Shown: positions 17,051 through 26,261, numbered from the stretch's first letter. The stretch is DNA of 64,000 nt from Streptomyces venezuelae (GCF_008642295.1 NZ_CP029190.1:62001-126000), one strand, 5' to 3'. The notes: generated from the sequence alone by a model not told the origin. Numbers and translations are program-made.

Positions 17051-17376
17051 CGCGCTGGGTTCGCTGTTTCTGGGGCCAGGAAGCCCTCTGGTTCTACTTC
17101 GAGCTGGACACCGATGGGTACGTGATCCGGCAGGTCGAGTTGCAGGAGCCCGGAAACAAGGCGTTGGCCGCTGCCTCGCTGGTCGAGTGGCAAGAAGCCG
17201 AAAGCAACGGTCGGTTGGCCGAATACGAGAACACCTACGGTCTGACCGCCGAGCCGCCCATCTCTGAGTGGGAAGGGCACGACCCGCAGTCGTTGTCGGC
17301 CAACGAGTTCGAAGTCGTTTGGGCGACCGCCCGTCGGCAGCTCCAGGATCGCCAACACCCTCGCCGTGATCCGTGA
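17047..17376 (+). CDS. Unknown protein, second of a coupled pair
   Basis: This 109-residue protein starts with GTG at 17047 within the previous stop. The sequence MTRWVRCFWGQEALWFYFEL, DGYVIRQVELQEPGNK and ISEWEGHDPQSLSANEFEVV belongs to a recurrent hypothetical family of Streptomyces, with an aromatic beta-rich N terminus and a helical end. No catalytic residues are evident. It forms a two-gene unit with the upstream gene. A long palindrome lies 60 bp after its stop and could end transcription. Confidence 0.65.
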   Translation: MTRWVRCFWGQEALWFYFELDTDGYVIRQVELQEPGNKALAAASLVEWQEAESNGRLAEYENTYGLTAEPPISEWEGHDPQSLSANEFEVVWATARRQLQDRQHPRRDP

Positions 17377-17436
17377 TGATCCATGAGATGCGACAGCGGT
17401 ACTGCCCGCGGGGCGCGTCGATCCGAGGGCCGGGTG

Positions 17437-17484
17437 CTTGGGCGGGTGGACGTTTGTCCGCGGACAAACGTCCACCCGCCCAAG
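17437..17484. repeat. 48-bp perfect palindrome without spacer
   Basis: CTTGGGCGGGTGGACGTTTG plus TCCG is followed immediately by its exact reverse complement, centred at CCG/CGG between 17460 and 17461. A spacerless 24-bp-arm palindrome is unusual. As RNA it would form a very strong hairpin and may terminate the upstream pair; as DNA it could be an abutted pair of mobile-element ends. It lies 6 bp from the casE remnant. Confidence 0.85.
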
Positions 17485-17489
17485 ACCGC

Positions 17490-17935
17490 CGCCTCAGCGG
17501 CAACATGCGGACTACGCCGTCCTCCGCTGTCGCCGGCTCGCCGTCGGCCTGGAGGCGGCAGCGCAGGAACCAGTTCTTCACATGGTCCGGCGTGGTGCGG
17601 GCGATCCGGGTACCGCGGACCCTCTCCTCGGCCGGCTTGCCGGAAGGCTTGCTGCGGGTCGGGTTGACGACCGTACGGAAGCCTACGGACTCCCCCGCCT
17701 TGAAGGTGCGGTCCACGGTGATGATGTGCGGCGGGGCGGTGAAGGCGGCACGCCGAGTGCTGCCGCCTCGAGGGCCACCGACCAGGTCGATAAGACGCCC
17801 ATCGGGGAACGGGCCGCCGGATCGCCGTCCTCGACCCAGCCGCGGAATCCGCTCATCACCGTGCGGTGCATCTCCTGGGCATCGACCAGGGACTTGGCGG
17901 TGAGCGGATGGCGGGCGTTCAGCGACAGGACGGAG
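17490..17935 (-). pseudogene. cas6e: Type I-E casE (cas6e) with internal deletion and frameshift
   Basis: The N-terminal part reads LNARHPLTAKSLVDAQEMHR, TVMSGFRGWVEDGD and GVLSTWSVAL, the beginning of CasE from actinobacterial type I-E systems. A second frame then gives PPHIITVDRTFKAGE, VGFRTVVNPTRSKPSGKPA, VRGTRIARTTPDHVKNWFLR and DGVVRMLPLRR from its middle. The segment between (roughly 50-60 residues) and the C-terminal third are missing. CasE normally cuts pre-crRNA at the repeat hairpin. The remnant contains a TTA codon. It sits 7 kb from the truncated cas3, on the same strand. Confidence 0.75.
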
Positions 17936-18039
17936 TGGGTGGCGACGAGCCGGCTGTGGAGGAGGCACGTGTGCTGGTCACGGAATGATGTCCCAATCGG
18001 TAGCGGTCGGGGCAATGGTGATGTGCGTACGGGTCTCCC

Positions 18040-18172
18040 AGCGCGTGGCATGGACCCGGTGCGAGGGAGACCAGCATCTGTTCGCGGACCATTCGCTGCC
18101 GTTCTACGACCCGGACGCTGCCGAGCGCCTGACCCAGCGGACGATCGGGTTCCTTGGCTCGCGCCAGGTGGT
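18040..18172 (+). pseudogene. Dienelactone-hydrolase C-terminal scrap
   Basis: The plus-strand frame RCEGDQHLFADHSLPFYDPD followed by AAERLTQRTIGFLGS matches the last 40 residues of dienelactone hydrolases, including the catalytic His region (GxxHLFAD). Nothing of the preceding 180 residues is present. It lies just upstream of the casE remnant, which is on the other strand. Confidence 0.45.
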
Positions 18173-18281
18173 TGGCGGGGGTCGTACGCATAGCCACTGG
18201 TGCAGGGCTGCGACGACCACGGTGCCGTGAAAGACGTACGCCCTCTTGTCGAAACGCTGTCAACTGACACGTGGTGCGCGC

Positions 18282-19187
18282 TCAGTACGCCCGGGCCTTC
18301 GCGATGACTTCGGCGACGGCCGGCTTGTCCAGGTAGCGGCGGACGTCGTGGGCGTTGAGCCTGCCGTTGTTCACCTTGACGTCCGTGACACCCACCGCGA
18401 GGTGCGCCAGGCCTCCGCCTTTGTTCACCGGGTCGTGCGGGGCGTACAGGTTCCTCCACTCCACCCCGGCCGGCACCGACAGCGGCGTACCCGGTGTGTG
18501 TACGCCCTTTCTGACCGCCAGCCAGCTCAGCGGCGAGCCGCAGGTGATCAGGGCCCGCACTCCGGGCCCGCCGTCCGAGGCGGCCGGGACCTCGCCGCGG
18601 CTGAGCATGTCGTAGAACACGACGCTCCCCAGCGAGTGCGCGAGCACCAACCGGGCGCCCGTGGCGGCCAGCGCCGCCTGTACCTCGGCCCGTACGGCCG
18701 CCCCAGTCCCCTCGTGCCGCAGATAGCCGTGCGCTTCGCGGACCAGCCACATCAGACGGTCGGTCACTCCCCGGCCGGCCACCCGGTCCACGGCCTCCGC
18801 CCGCCGCAGGATCCGGGGCGTGAGACGGTCTCTCCCCAGGGTCCGGCCCGCCAACGGCGAGGGGTCCTCCGCGGCCACGGACTCCGGCGCGTACGCGGCC
18901 AGGGCCTGCAGGATGAACTCCTCTTCCTCGGCGTCCTCGACGGGTGCGTCCGCGTCCCGGTCGCAGTCGGGTTCTTCCGGGCCCAGGCGCATGTAGCGGG
19001 TGGCCGTCTTCGGGTACACGCTCTGGTACGAGGGGACGGTGATCCGGACCGGGCCGGCCTCCGCAGCCTGGCCGGACGCGGCCAGCGCCTCGTCCACCGG
19101 CCCCTGCCAGCTCCGGCTCAGCCCCTCCGTCGTGGCGGACGATCCCTGCCGGATGCCGTGCACACCGACGATCTGCAACGTTCTCAC
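18282..19187 (-). CDS. Alpha/beta-hydrolase, partner candidate of the caspase-STAND gene
   Basis: This 301-residue protein has an alpha/beta-hydrolase core. The oxyanion strand reads MRTLQIVGVHGIRQG, the nucleophile elbow is LVLAHSLGSVVFYDML (Ser in AHSLGS), and Asp/His candidates follow in YAPHDPVNKG and LNAHDVRRYL. An acidic insert (EDAEEEEF) lies in the cap region. Lipase/esterase-type enzymes of this shape serve as effectors in several bacterial conflict systems. It is divergent from the 1516-residue caspase-NTPase gene with about 160 bp between starts, so shared regulation is likely. Whether the two work together is inference. Confidence 0.8.
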   Translation of the reverse strand: MRTLQIVGVHGIRQGSSATTEGLSRSWQGPVDEALAASGQAAEAGPVRITVPSYQSVYPKTATRYMRLGPEEPDCDRDADAPVEDAEEEEFILQALAAYAPESVAAEDPSPLAGRTLGRDRLTPRILRRAEAVDRVAGRGVTDRLMWLVREAHGYLRHEGTGAAVRAEVQAALAATGARLVLAHSLGSVVFYDMLSRGEVPAASDGGPGVRALITCGSPLSWLAVRKGVHTPGTPLSVPAGVEWRNLYAPHDPVNKGGGLAHLAVGVTDVKVNNGRLNAHDVRRYLDKPAVAEVIAKARAY

Positions 19188-19303
19188 GCTGCCCCCGTTC
19201 CCCGTCCGCCCACCTGTTCCTTCGGACTGTAGCCCCGTGCGGCCTCCTGCGGAGCCCGGCTACGCTGACGCCCCCGCGCACGCCCACAGCACACGCGGAA
19301 CCG

Positions 19304-19339
19304 GGGCACGAGGGGCACGAGGGGCACGAGGGGCACGAG
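19304..19339. repeat. Four 9-bp tandem repeats before a GTG start
   Basis: Four perfect copies of GGGCACGAG end 8 bp before the GTG at 19348 and merge with the purine-rich ribosome site. Copy-number change would move the promoter relative to the start but leave the ribosome site intact. Confidence 0.75.
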
Positions 19340-19347
19340 GGGGGAAT

Positions 19348-22300
19348 GTGACGGCGGAGGAGCTGAACGGCATCACCCGGCGGCGGCTCGTCATCGTCGC
19401 GGTCGGCGGCTACGAGGACAGCCCGCCCGGCTTCGACGAAGCCATCGCCGCCCAGGCCGACCGCATCACCGGCTGGCTCGCTGACCCCGACCTGGACGCG
19501 GGGCGGCGCTTCGAGGTGAGCCGGCCGCCCGCCATGGCCTCCGTACAGGAGCTGCGTACCTTCCTGCACGGACAGAACCTGGCCGCCGCCGAGTACCACG
19601 AGGCTGTCGTCATCTACATCACCGGCCACGGCTTACGCCGCAAGTCCCACCGCGATTACCTGACGCTCGCCGAAACGGACAAGGACCGCCCGTTCGCCAC
19701 GGCGTTCCCGACCAGTGAGCTCATCACCGCTGTACTCGACAGCGAGTCCGAGCACGTGCTCGTACTCGTCGACTCGTGCTTCTCCGGCAGCCTGCACGCC
19801 GAGCTGTCCTCACTGCTCCAAGACCTGTCCGACGACCGCCACTCCTTCGACGGGACCGCTGTCGTCACCTCCGGCGACCACTACGAACAGCCGCTCGTCG
19901 GCTCCTTCACCGAGCGGCTGGCACTGGCCTACGAGCGGATGCGGGACGAGGCCTCCGGATTCACCGCCTCCCACCTGTCCTTCCACGAGTGGGAGCAACT
20001 CCTGGACGAGGCCGGTCGGGACGACCTCATCGGTGCCGAGTGGGTCGTCCCGCGCAAGCGCCGGAAACGGCCGAGCGCCTGCCTGCCGAACCCGCGCTAC
20101 CGGCCTGCCCTGAGCACCGCCGGCCCGGCGCTCCGCCAACTGGCCCTGACGAAAACCGCCGGCACCGGCGCGCCCCTGGGCCCCCTCGACGAGTTCTGGC
20201 TGGACCGGGCATCCGGGCGGGCGGCGCCCGACGACCCCGGTTGGTACTTCAGCGGCCGGGCCGAGCCCATGCAGGACCTGACCGGATTCCTGCGCGGCAC
20301 CGGCACCGGCACCGGCGCGGGCGGGGGCGGGCACGGGAGCGGCGGCGAGACCGTCCTCGTCGTCACCGGGGCCGCCGGCTCCGGGAAGTCCGCTCTGCTG
20401 GCCCGCCTGGTCACCCTCTCCGACCCCGGGTTCGTCTCGGATCCGCAGTACGCGGCCATGGTCGCGGGAATCCCCGCGACGCTCCGGCCCGATCCGGGAG
20501 CGGTCGACATCGCCGTCGTGGCCCGCAACAAATCCGCGCCGGTGGTCGTGGAGGACCTGCTGACCGCCCTCGGCACAGGCGAGGCCGGTCCTCCCGGTAC
20601 GGAGCCGCCGCTGCAGCCGCTCCTGCGGCGGCTGGCCGCCCGTACGGAGGGGGCCGGCAGGCCCGTCACCGTGGTGATCGACGCGCTGGACGAGGCCCAG
20701 GACCCGCTCGCCCTCGTCAACGACCTCGTCCTGCCGCTCGCCCGCCTCAACGCCGCGTCGCAGGACCACACTCCCTTACGTCTCCTCCTCGGAATCCGGA
20801 GTTCCCCGCTCACGGGCCGGCAGGTCGGCGGCGGGGCGGAACTACGCGACGAGCGCGCAGACCAGCTGCTGTTGCGGCTCACCGAGGCCTTGGGCGGCGA
20901 GGGCGTGCCGCCCCGTATCCTGCGCAGCGACGGCCCCGGGTGCGCCGACGACATCGCCGCCTACGTCGCCACCCTGCTGCTCGCACCGGCCGACAGCCCC
21001 TACCACGGCGAGCCGGAGGCCGCCGCCGAGGCCGCGCGCATCATCGCGGACGCCGTCGCGCCCTCCTTCCTGGACGCCCGGATCGCCGCCGACCAACTAC
21101 GCCGCGCCGGCACCCGCCAGGACCTCACCGAGGACGGCTGGCCGGACCGTCTCGCCGACGGCACCACCGGGCTGCTCCGCGAAGACATCAGGGCCGTCTC
21201 CCAGAGCACCGGAGTCCCGGCGGATCTGCTGGTGACCGCCCTGCGGGCGACCACGTTCGCGCCGGGTGCCGGTCTGCCTTGGGCCGATGTCTGGCCGGCC
21301 GTCACCGTCGCGCTGGCCACGGACCGGTACGGGGCCGGGTACGTGAGCGCGGACAGCGCCGACCACGCCATCCGTACGCTCCGCAACAGCCGCCTGACCG
21401 GGTATCTGGCGACCGCCGAGGAGGACGCCCGTACCGTCTACCGCCCGGTCCACCAGCGGCTGGCCGACCTCCTCCTCACCGACCACGACTGGCTGCTGGC
21501 ACCGTCCGCCGCCACCGCCTCCCGCGCGTGGCGCCCGGCAACCGCTCCGCAGGGACGCATCGCAGCACATGCCGCGATCACCCGGGCTCTGGCGGGCCTG
21601 GTGGAGCGGTCCCGGCAGGACTCCGCCCACCCCTACATCCGCAGGCACTTCCTGCACCACGCGGCGGCCGGGGGGATGCTGACCGACGCGGGGGTGCCGG
21701 CGGCGCTACTGGCCCAGGAGACTTCCGGCACGCTGCGGGCCCGCCTGGGGCTGCCGCTGCCGATGGAGGACCGGGAACGCCGGATGCTGACGGCCGCGGC
21801 GCTGATCGAACCGTACGTCGACGAGACCGTGGACGTGACCTCGCGCAGGGGCAGCATCGCGTTCCAGCGGGGCCTACGCGGTGAGGCAGGGGAGGCGGGG
21901 AAGGCGGGTCAGGCGCCGCTCGGGCTGCCGGCTGTACTGTCCTGGGGCCGGTGGGCGGCACGCTCGAACGTCCTCGCGCCGACCCGGGGGACCACGAAGA
22001 GCTTGTGCATCGTGCCCACCCTGGACGGGCGGACTCTGATCGCGGTGCTGGCGCAGCGCGGGGACGTCGAGATCCGGGACGCGGTGACGGGCCGGCTGAC
22101 GGCCGAGATCCGCTCTGAAGCGGAGCAGGTACTGTCCCTGTGCCCGATCAGGGCCGCCGGCGGGCGGACGTTCCTGGTCGCGCTGAACTCCGGCAGTGCC
22201 ACGATCCACGATCCGACGTCGGGACGACCCATCGCCCACGCACCCTTCCCGCTCGCGGAGGAGGCGGACGTCCTGTCGGACGGAGCCGCGGGCTGGGAGG

Positions 22301-23898
22301 TCTTCGTCCTCACCGGGCAAGGCGGTTTCCTGTGGCGACCCACCGCGCATGGCTCACACGAGGCCGGAAGGGCCGGGGCGGAAAGGGTCTTCAGGGCCGA
22401 GGGATTTCCGGCGCTGCACCGGACCCCCTTGCAAAGGGCGACGGCCGTCGTCCGCAGGGCGGACGGCCTCGCCCTGGTGGCCGTCACCACGCAGGAGGGC
22501 ATCCGGCTCTGGGACCCCTCATCGGGGCTCACGGCGCATCCCCCTTTCGGTGGCACGCTCGTACGTTCCCCGATGGCCGTCGCTCGACAGGGGGAGGACG
22601 ACTTGCTCCTGATCACAAACGGATCCGGGACGGCCTCCCTCAAACAGATGTGGAATCCGTTCCGCGGCGAACGGGTAGCGCACCCGCCTACCTACGGACA
22701 CCCCCCGACGGTGCTGCCGGGAGGCAGATCACTCGCCCACACCGAGAACGGCCGCATCGTGGTCAGCGATATCGACGGCACCACGGAGGAATCCTTCGAT
22801 GCCGACGTCGCGTCCGTCCATGTCATCTCCGCGCTGGCTGGCCCGGCCGGCCCGAGGATCGTGACGGCCGGAATGCAGGGCATCAGGGTCTGGGACCGCG
22901 GCAGGCAGGGAAAATCGAACGGACCGCGGCGCTCGACGGAGACGCTGTACGAACCGCCGTGGGGACAGCAGGGCCACCGGGGTGGGTGGCCGCTGTGCCC
23001 GTCGGAGGATCCCTCCTCCGGCCGGCACCGGGGCCTCGTCGTCGGGACCCGCACGGGACTCGACGTCCACGACGCGGCGACGGGAGCGCTGCTGGGGCGG
23101 GTCGACACCGGCCCCGTGGTGCGGGTGGAGCCGCTGCCTTCGCCTCCGTGGACCTCGTACGTGGCGGTCAGAGGGCGACTGGACTGGTCGATCTGGGACC
23201 TCGTGACCGGTAGGTCCCCGGGCCGTCTTCCAGGGGCTCGCTCCGCTTATACGCCGGCCTGCATCGCCCGGACGCCGACGGGCCTGCCGTTGATCGCCTC
23301 CCTGTCCAAGGGTGGGCAGATCATCTGTGCGACGTGGGATCCGGAGAGCCATGCGACAGAGGTCTCGACCGTCACGTATCGCCAGCACGTCCAACAGGCA
23401 GGTGTGTTCACCGCCTTGCCCCCGTGGAGCGCCGGCGGTACGACCGTCATCGCCGTGGCCGGCACCGACGGGATCGACCTCGTCGACCTGAGTTCCGGAA
23501 ACCTGGTCCGCCTGCTGCGGGTCGAGGGGCAGCGGCCGGGAACATACGTGTCGCAGTGCGTCGTACGGCGGCGCGACCGCACCCTGCTGGCCGCCGCCAT
23601 GCTGTCCGTCCTCCACATCTGGGACCCCGCGGACGGCGCCCTGCTCGCCACCTGCCCAGCCCGCGACACCCTGGCCATGGCGAGCCTGCCGCTCCCCAAC
23701 GGCCGCACCCTGCTCGCCACGGGGAACCCGAGCGGGGTCCGCATCTGGGACCCGTTGACGGGCGAACTCCTCCACACCCTGCTCACCGGCGCCCCGGTCC
23801 AGGCCCTGGTCGCCGGCCCGGGTCCGACGGGCACGGTCCTGCACATCCACGGCCCGGCGGGCCTCGCGACGCTGGCTCTGGACGAAGGGCTCCTGTGA
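19348..23898 (+). CDS. Caspase-like / P-loop NTPase (STAND) / beta-propeller protein
   Basis: This 1516-residue protein starts with GTG at 19348, behind GAGGGGGG. Residues about 10-250 are a caspase-fold (peptidase C14, metacaspase-like) domain with the catalytic His94 in ITGHG and Cys144 in DSCFSG. A P-loop NTPase follows: Walker A GAAGSGKS (341-348) and Walker B VTVVIDALDE (440-449), with helical NACHT/STAND-type winged-helix sequence up to about 850. Residues about 860-1516 are degenerate WD40/propeller blades, best seen in GIRLWDPSSG, LHIWDPADG and VRIWDPLTGELL. The plan (protease effector, NTP switch, sensor propeller) is that of bacterial conflict proteins that trigger cell death on invader detection. 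It is divergent from an alpha/beta-hydrolase. The gene is intact. The trigger and protease target are unknown. Confidence 0.88.
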   Translation: MTAEELNGITRRRLVIVAVGGYEDSPPGFDEAIAAQADRITGWLADPDLDAGRRFEVSRPPAMASVQELRTFLHGQNLAAAEYHEAVVIYITGHGLRRKSHRDYLTLAETDKDRPFATAFPTSELITAVLDSESEHVLVLVDSCFSGSLHAELSSLLQDLSDDRHSFDGTAVVTSGDHYEQPLVGSFTERLALAYERMRDEASGFTASHLSFHEWEQLLDEAGRDDLIGAEWVVPRKRRKRPSACLPNPRYRPALSTAGPALRQLALTKTAGTGAPLGPLDEFWLDRASGRAAPDDPGWYFSGRAEPMQDLTGFLRGTGTGTGAGGGGHGSGGETVLVVTGAAGSGKSALLARLVTLSDPGFVSDPQYAAMVAGIPATLRPDPGAVDIAVVARNKSAPVVVEDLLTALGTGEAGPPGTEPPLQPLLRRLAARTEGAGRPVTVVIDALDEAQDPLALVNDLVLPLARLNAASQDHTPLRLLLGIRSSPLTGRQVGGGAELRDERADQLLLRLTEALGGEGVPPRILRSDGPGCADDIAAYVATLLLAPADSPYHGEPEAAAEAARIIADAVAPSFLDARIAADQLRRAGTRQDLTEDGWPDRLADGTTGLLREDIRAVSQSTGVPADLLVTALRATTFAPGAGLPWADVWPAVTVALATDRYGAGYVSADSADHAIRTLRNSRLTGYLATAEEDARTVYRPVHQRLADLLLTDHDWLLAPSAATASRAWRPATAPQGRIAAHAAITRALAGLVERSRQDSAHPYIRRHFLHHAAAGGMLTDAGVPAALLAQETSGTLRARLGLPLPMEDRERRMLTAAALIEPYVDETVDVTSRRGSIAFQRGLRGEAGEAGKAGQAPLGLPAVLSWGRWAARSNVLAPTRGTTKSLCIVPTLDGRTLIAVLAQRGDVEIRDAVTGRLTAEIRSEAEQVLSLCPIRAAGGRTFLVALNSGSATIHDPTSGRPIAHAPFPLAEEADVLSDGAAGWEVFVLTGQGGFLWRPTAHGSHEAGRAGAERVFRAEGFPALHRTPLQRATAVVRRADGLALVAVTTQEGIRLWDPSSGLTAHPPFGGTLVRSPMAVARQGEDDLLLITNGSGTASLKQMWNPFRGERVAHPPTYGHPPTVLPGGRSLAHTENGRIVVSDIDGTTEESFDADVASVHVISALAGPAGPRIVTAGMQGIRVWDRGRQGKSNGPRRSTETLYEPPWGQQGHRGGWPLCPSEDPSSGRHRGLVVGTRTGLDVHDAATGALLGRVDTGPVVRVEPLPSPPWTSYVAVRGRLDWSIWDLVTGRSPGRLPGARSAYTPACIARTPTGLPLIASLSKGGQIICATWDPESHATEVSTVTYRQHVQQAGVFTALPPWSAGGTTVIAVAGTDGIDLVDLSSGNLVRLLRVEGQRPGTYVSQCVVRRRDRTLLAAAMLSVLHIWDPADGALLATCPARDTLAMASLPLPNGRTLLATGNPSGVRIWDPLTGELLHTLLTGAPVQALVAGPGPTGTVLHIHGPAGLATLALDEGLL

Positions 23899-23971
23899 CG
23901 GCCCCCCGCCCGATCACGTCGTCATCGTCGGTGACGCGATGACGGGGCGGCGCCGCATGCCAGGCCCGCGG

Positions 23972-24520
23972 TCACATTGCCGGCAACACGCCTGCGTGAG
24001 CAGCGGCCAGTGCGACGTCCACTGCCCGGTCTGCGGTCGCCTCGTCGACCGGCTCGCCGGTGAACACGAGCCGGAAGCAGATCGGCGCCGCGAGGGTCTT
24101 GAGGAGTTCGGCAGGGTCGGTTTCCGCAGGTAGTTCGCCGCGCTCAATGGCTCGGCTGACAACGGGTTCCGCCCGCCGGAACCGGTCGTCGAAGAGGGCC
24201 TGCTTGAGTTCGGCGAGCCGAGGGAGGCGTACGGCGTCCGAGAGGACGGTGGTGAGCAAGGCCCGGCCTGCTTGCGTGGTCATGGTGACGACGAGGGAGC
24301 GGGCCAGCGCGCGCAGGTCACTCTCCACCGCCCCGGTGTCCGGGATCGGGATGTCCGTGGCGAAGTGGCCGGCCAGCGCGTCGGTGACCAGGCCGTCAGA
24401 GTCTTTCCAGTTCCGGTAGATCGTCGTCTTGTGTACGCCGGCCCGTTGGGCGACGCCTTCGACGGTCAGGGCTGCATACCCGCCTTCCGTGAGCTCGGTG
24501 AGCTTTCGGGCCGCAGGCAT
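23972..24520 (-). CDS. TetR-family transcriptional regulator
   Basis: This 182-residue regulator has a clear helix-turn-helix (ALTVEGVAQRAGVHKTTIYR) and a C-terminal domain of the TetR_C type (TQAGRALLTTVLSDAVRLP, RAIERGELPAETDPAELLKTLAAPICFRLVFTGEPVD). From the ATG at 24520 the first helix is shorter than usual (MPAARKLTELTEGGY); the next in-frame ATG at 24568 overlaps the divergent SDR start. A small deletion at the N terminus is possible. It is divergent from the SDR gene and presumably its repressor. Confidence 0.85.
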   Translation of the reverse strand: MPAARKLTELTEGGYAALTVEGVAQRAGVHKTTIYRNWKDSDGLVTDALAGHFATDIPIPDTGAVESDLRALARSLVVTMTTQAGRALLTTVLSDAVRLPRLAELKQALFDDRFRRAEPVVSRAIERGELPAETDPAELLKTLAAPICFRLVFTGEPVDEATADRAVDVALAAAHAGVLPAM

Positions 24521-24566
24521 CTCCCGACCCACGGATTGAGGCCCCAATGACCCGTGACTTCCGCGC

Positions 24567-25500
24567 ATGAGCTGGACACCGGACTCCATCCCTGACCAGT
24601 CGGGGCGCCTGGCTGTTGTCACCGGTGCTAACAGCGGCATCGGGTACGTCACCGCTCGCGAACTCGCCCGCCGCGGTGCCCATGTCGTCCTGGCCTGCCG
24701 CAGCAGAGAGCGTGGGCAGGAGGCAGTGGAGCGGCTGCGAGCCGAAGCCCCCGACGCCCGCACCGAACTGCGCATGCTCGACCTCGCCGACTTGAGTTCC
24801 GTCCGTAGTTTCGCTGCGGACTGGAGTCACGACCGGCTTGACCTCCTGGTCAACAACGCCGGTGTCGCCATGGTTCCGTTCTCCCGGACCGCCGACGGCT
24901 TCGAGTCCCAGTTCGGCATCAACCACCTCGGCACGTTCGCCCTCACCGGCCTCCTCATGCCGCACCTGCTGGCCGCCGCCGACCCGCGCGTGGTCACGGT
25001 CAGCAGCGAGGGCCAGCGCTTCGCCCGATTCGACCTGACCAACCTCAACGCCGAGCACCGCTACCGAACGGCGTTCGCCTACGTGCAGTCCAAGCGGGCC
25101 AATCTCTACTTCGCCACGGAACTCCAGCGCAGGGCCGACACCGCCGGGCTGAGGCTGCGCAGTATGGCGGTAGCCCCGGACTCACCCGCTCCAACGTGCT
25201 CACCGGCGGCGCCAACAGCACCCGGGGTCGCCTACACGGTCTCCTCACGGGTCTGCTCTTGCGCATCGCCTTCCGCCCCACACCAGACGGCGCCAGGACT
25301 TCCCTGTACGCCGCAACCGTCCCCAACCTGCCCGGGGGAAGCTACGTCGTGCCCAATGGCCCGTTCCAGCTCCGCGGCGAACCCGTCCTCCGCAGCCGGG
25401 AACGCGCCATCCAGGACTCCGCTACGGCCCGCCAATTGTGGAGGCTCTCGGAACAGCTCACCGGCGTGCACTACTCATTGCCCCCAGAACCTTCTTCTCA
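24567..25500 (+). pseudogene. Short-chain dehydrogenase/reductase, frameshifted
   Basis: The first 200 residues are a good classical SDR: TGANSGIG nucleotide-binding motif, DLAD, NNAGVA, and the YxxxK active site in FAYVQSKRANLYF (Tyr and Lys in YVQSK). Near 25175 the frame breaks (one base missing) and the rest continues in another frame with VLTGGANSTRG, GGSYVVPNGPFQLRGEP and ARQLWRLSEQLTGVHY. The second frame has no stop of its own and would read on into the next gene. The oxidoreductase is therefore probably dead, unless the frameshift is a sequencing error. The regulator is the divergent TetR. Confidence 0.82.
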
Positions 25501-25678
25501 GGCAGAGGCACGGCTCGCCGACCGGGGGCGCGCAACGTGCCGGGGTCTCCTGGCGCCGTCGGCTAGGGTGAGGCCGACTCAATGTGATCGCGCCGTCACC
25601 AACAGGCACCGCGACCCGCCCGCGGGGCCACAGCAGTGCCTTCTGCCGAGGGCGGCCCTGCCAGGAAGGAACCCGACT

Positions 25679-26086
25679 GTGTCGGCTGCACTCTCCGAGG
25701 ACCTGAAGAAGCTCATCGACGACTCCCCCGTCTTCGCCGCCATCGCCACGATCCAGCCCGACGGCAGCCCCCAGGTGTCCGTCACCTGGCTCACCCGTGA
25801 CGGCAACGACCTGCTCTTCTCCACCACCGTCGGGCGCCGGAAGGAGAAGAACCTGCGCGCCGATCCGCGCGTCACCGTCCTGATCAACCCTCACAACGCC
25901 CCCTACACCTACGCCGAGATCCGCGGGACGGCGGAGATGACCACCAGCGGCGGGCAGGACCTGATCAACCAGCTCTCGCGCAAATACACCGGCAAGGACT
26001 ACGCCGACTTCAATCCCGCCTCCGCCGAGGACTCCGAGCGTGTGGTCGTCCGTATCACGCCCCGCAAGGTCGTCGGCTCCATCTGA
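25679..26086 (+). CDS. PPOX-class (F420-dependent-type) oxidoreductase
   Basis: This 135-residue split-beta-barrel flavin/F420 protein of the pyridoxamine-phosphate-oxidase superfamily starts with GTG at 25679, with AGGAAGGA upstream. Conserved features are FAAIATIQPDGSPQVSVTWL, the phosphate-binding GRRKEKNLRADPRV and VTVLINPHNAPYTYAEIRG. Length and order fit the 'PPOX class F420-dependent enzyme' group of actinomycetes. It probably reduces a small organic substrate. It stands behind the SDR pseudogene and may have been in the same transcript. Confidence 0.85.
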   Translation: MSAALSEDLKKLIDDSPVFAAIATIQPDGSPQVSVTWLTRDGNDLLFSTTVGRRKEKNLRADPRVTVLINPHNAPYTYAEIRGTAEMTTSGGQDLINQLSRKYTGKDYADFNPASAEDSERVVVRITPRKVVGSI

Positions 26087-26261
26087 CGCCCCCGAGGCTC
26101 GCCATGCCGATCACCGTGCGGGGAAGCGTCGCCCTCGGCGGTACGAGCGACGCACGGCGGGCGGCAACGGCCCCCGACGGCGGGACGGGCCGGTCTCGTC
26201 GTCCCGGCCGGGAAGACTGCCGCATCTGCGGATGACGTGACCGTCGAGCCAAGGAGTGTCC

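Noticed and set aside
16397..17968. Long minus-strand frame through the IS5-proximal region
   Set aside because: Except for the CasE part at 17.5-17.8 kb its translation is Arg/Pro-rich shadow of the two plus-strand genes and the palindrome.
19776..21884. Long plus-strand frame inside the caspase-STAND gene
   Set aside because: Very Arg/Pro-rich translation typical of a +1/+2 shadow of high-GC coding sequence.
23899..23971. Terminator after the caspase-STAND gene
   Set aside because: The short GTCATCG / CGATGAC-like pairing is too weak and interrupted to call.
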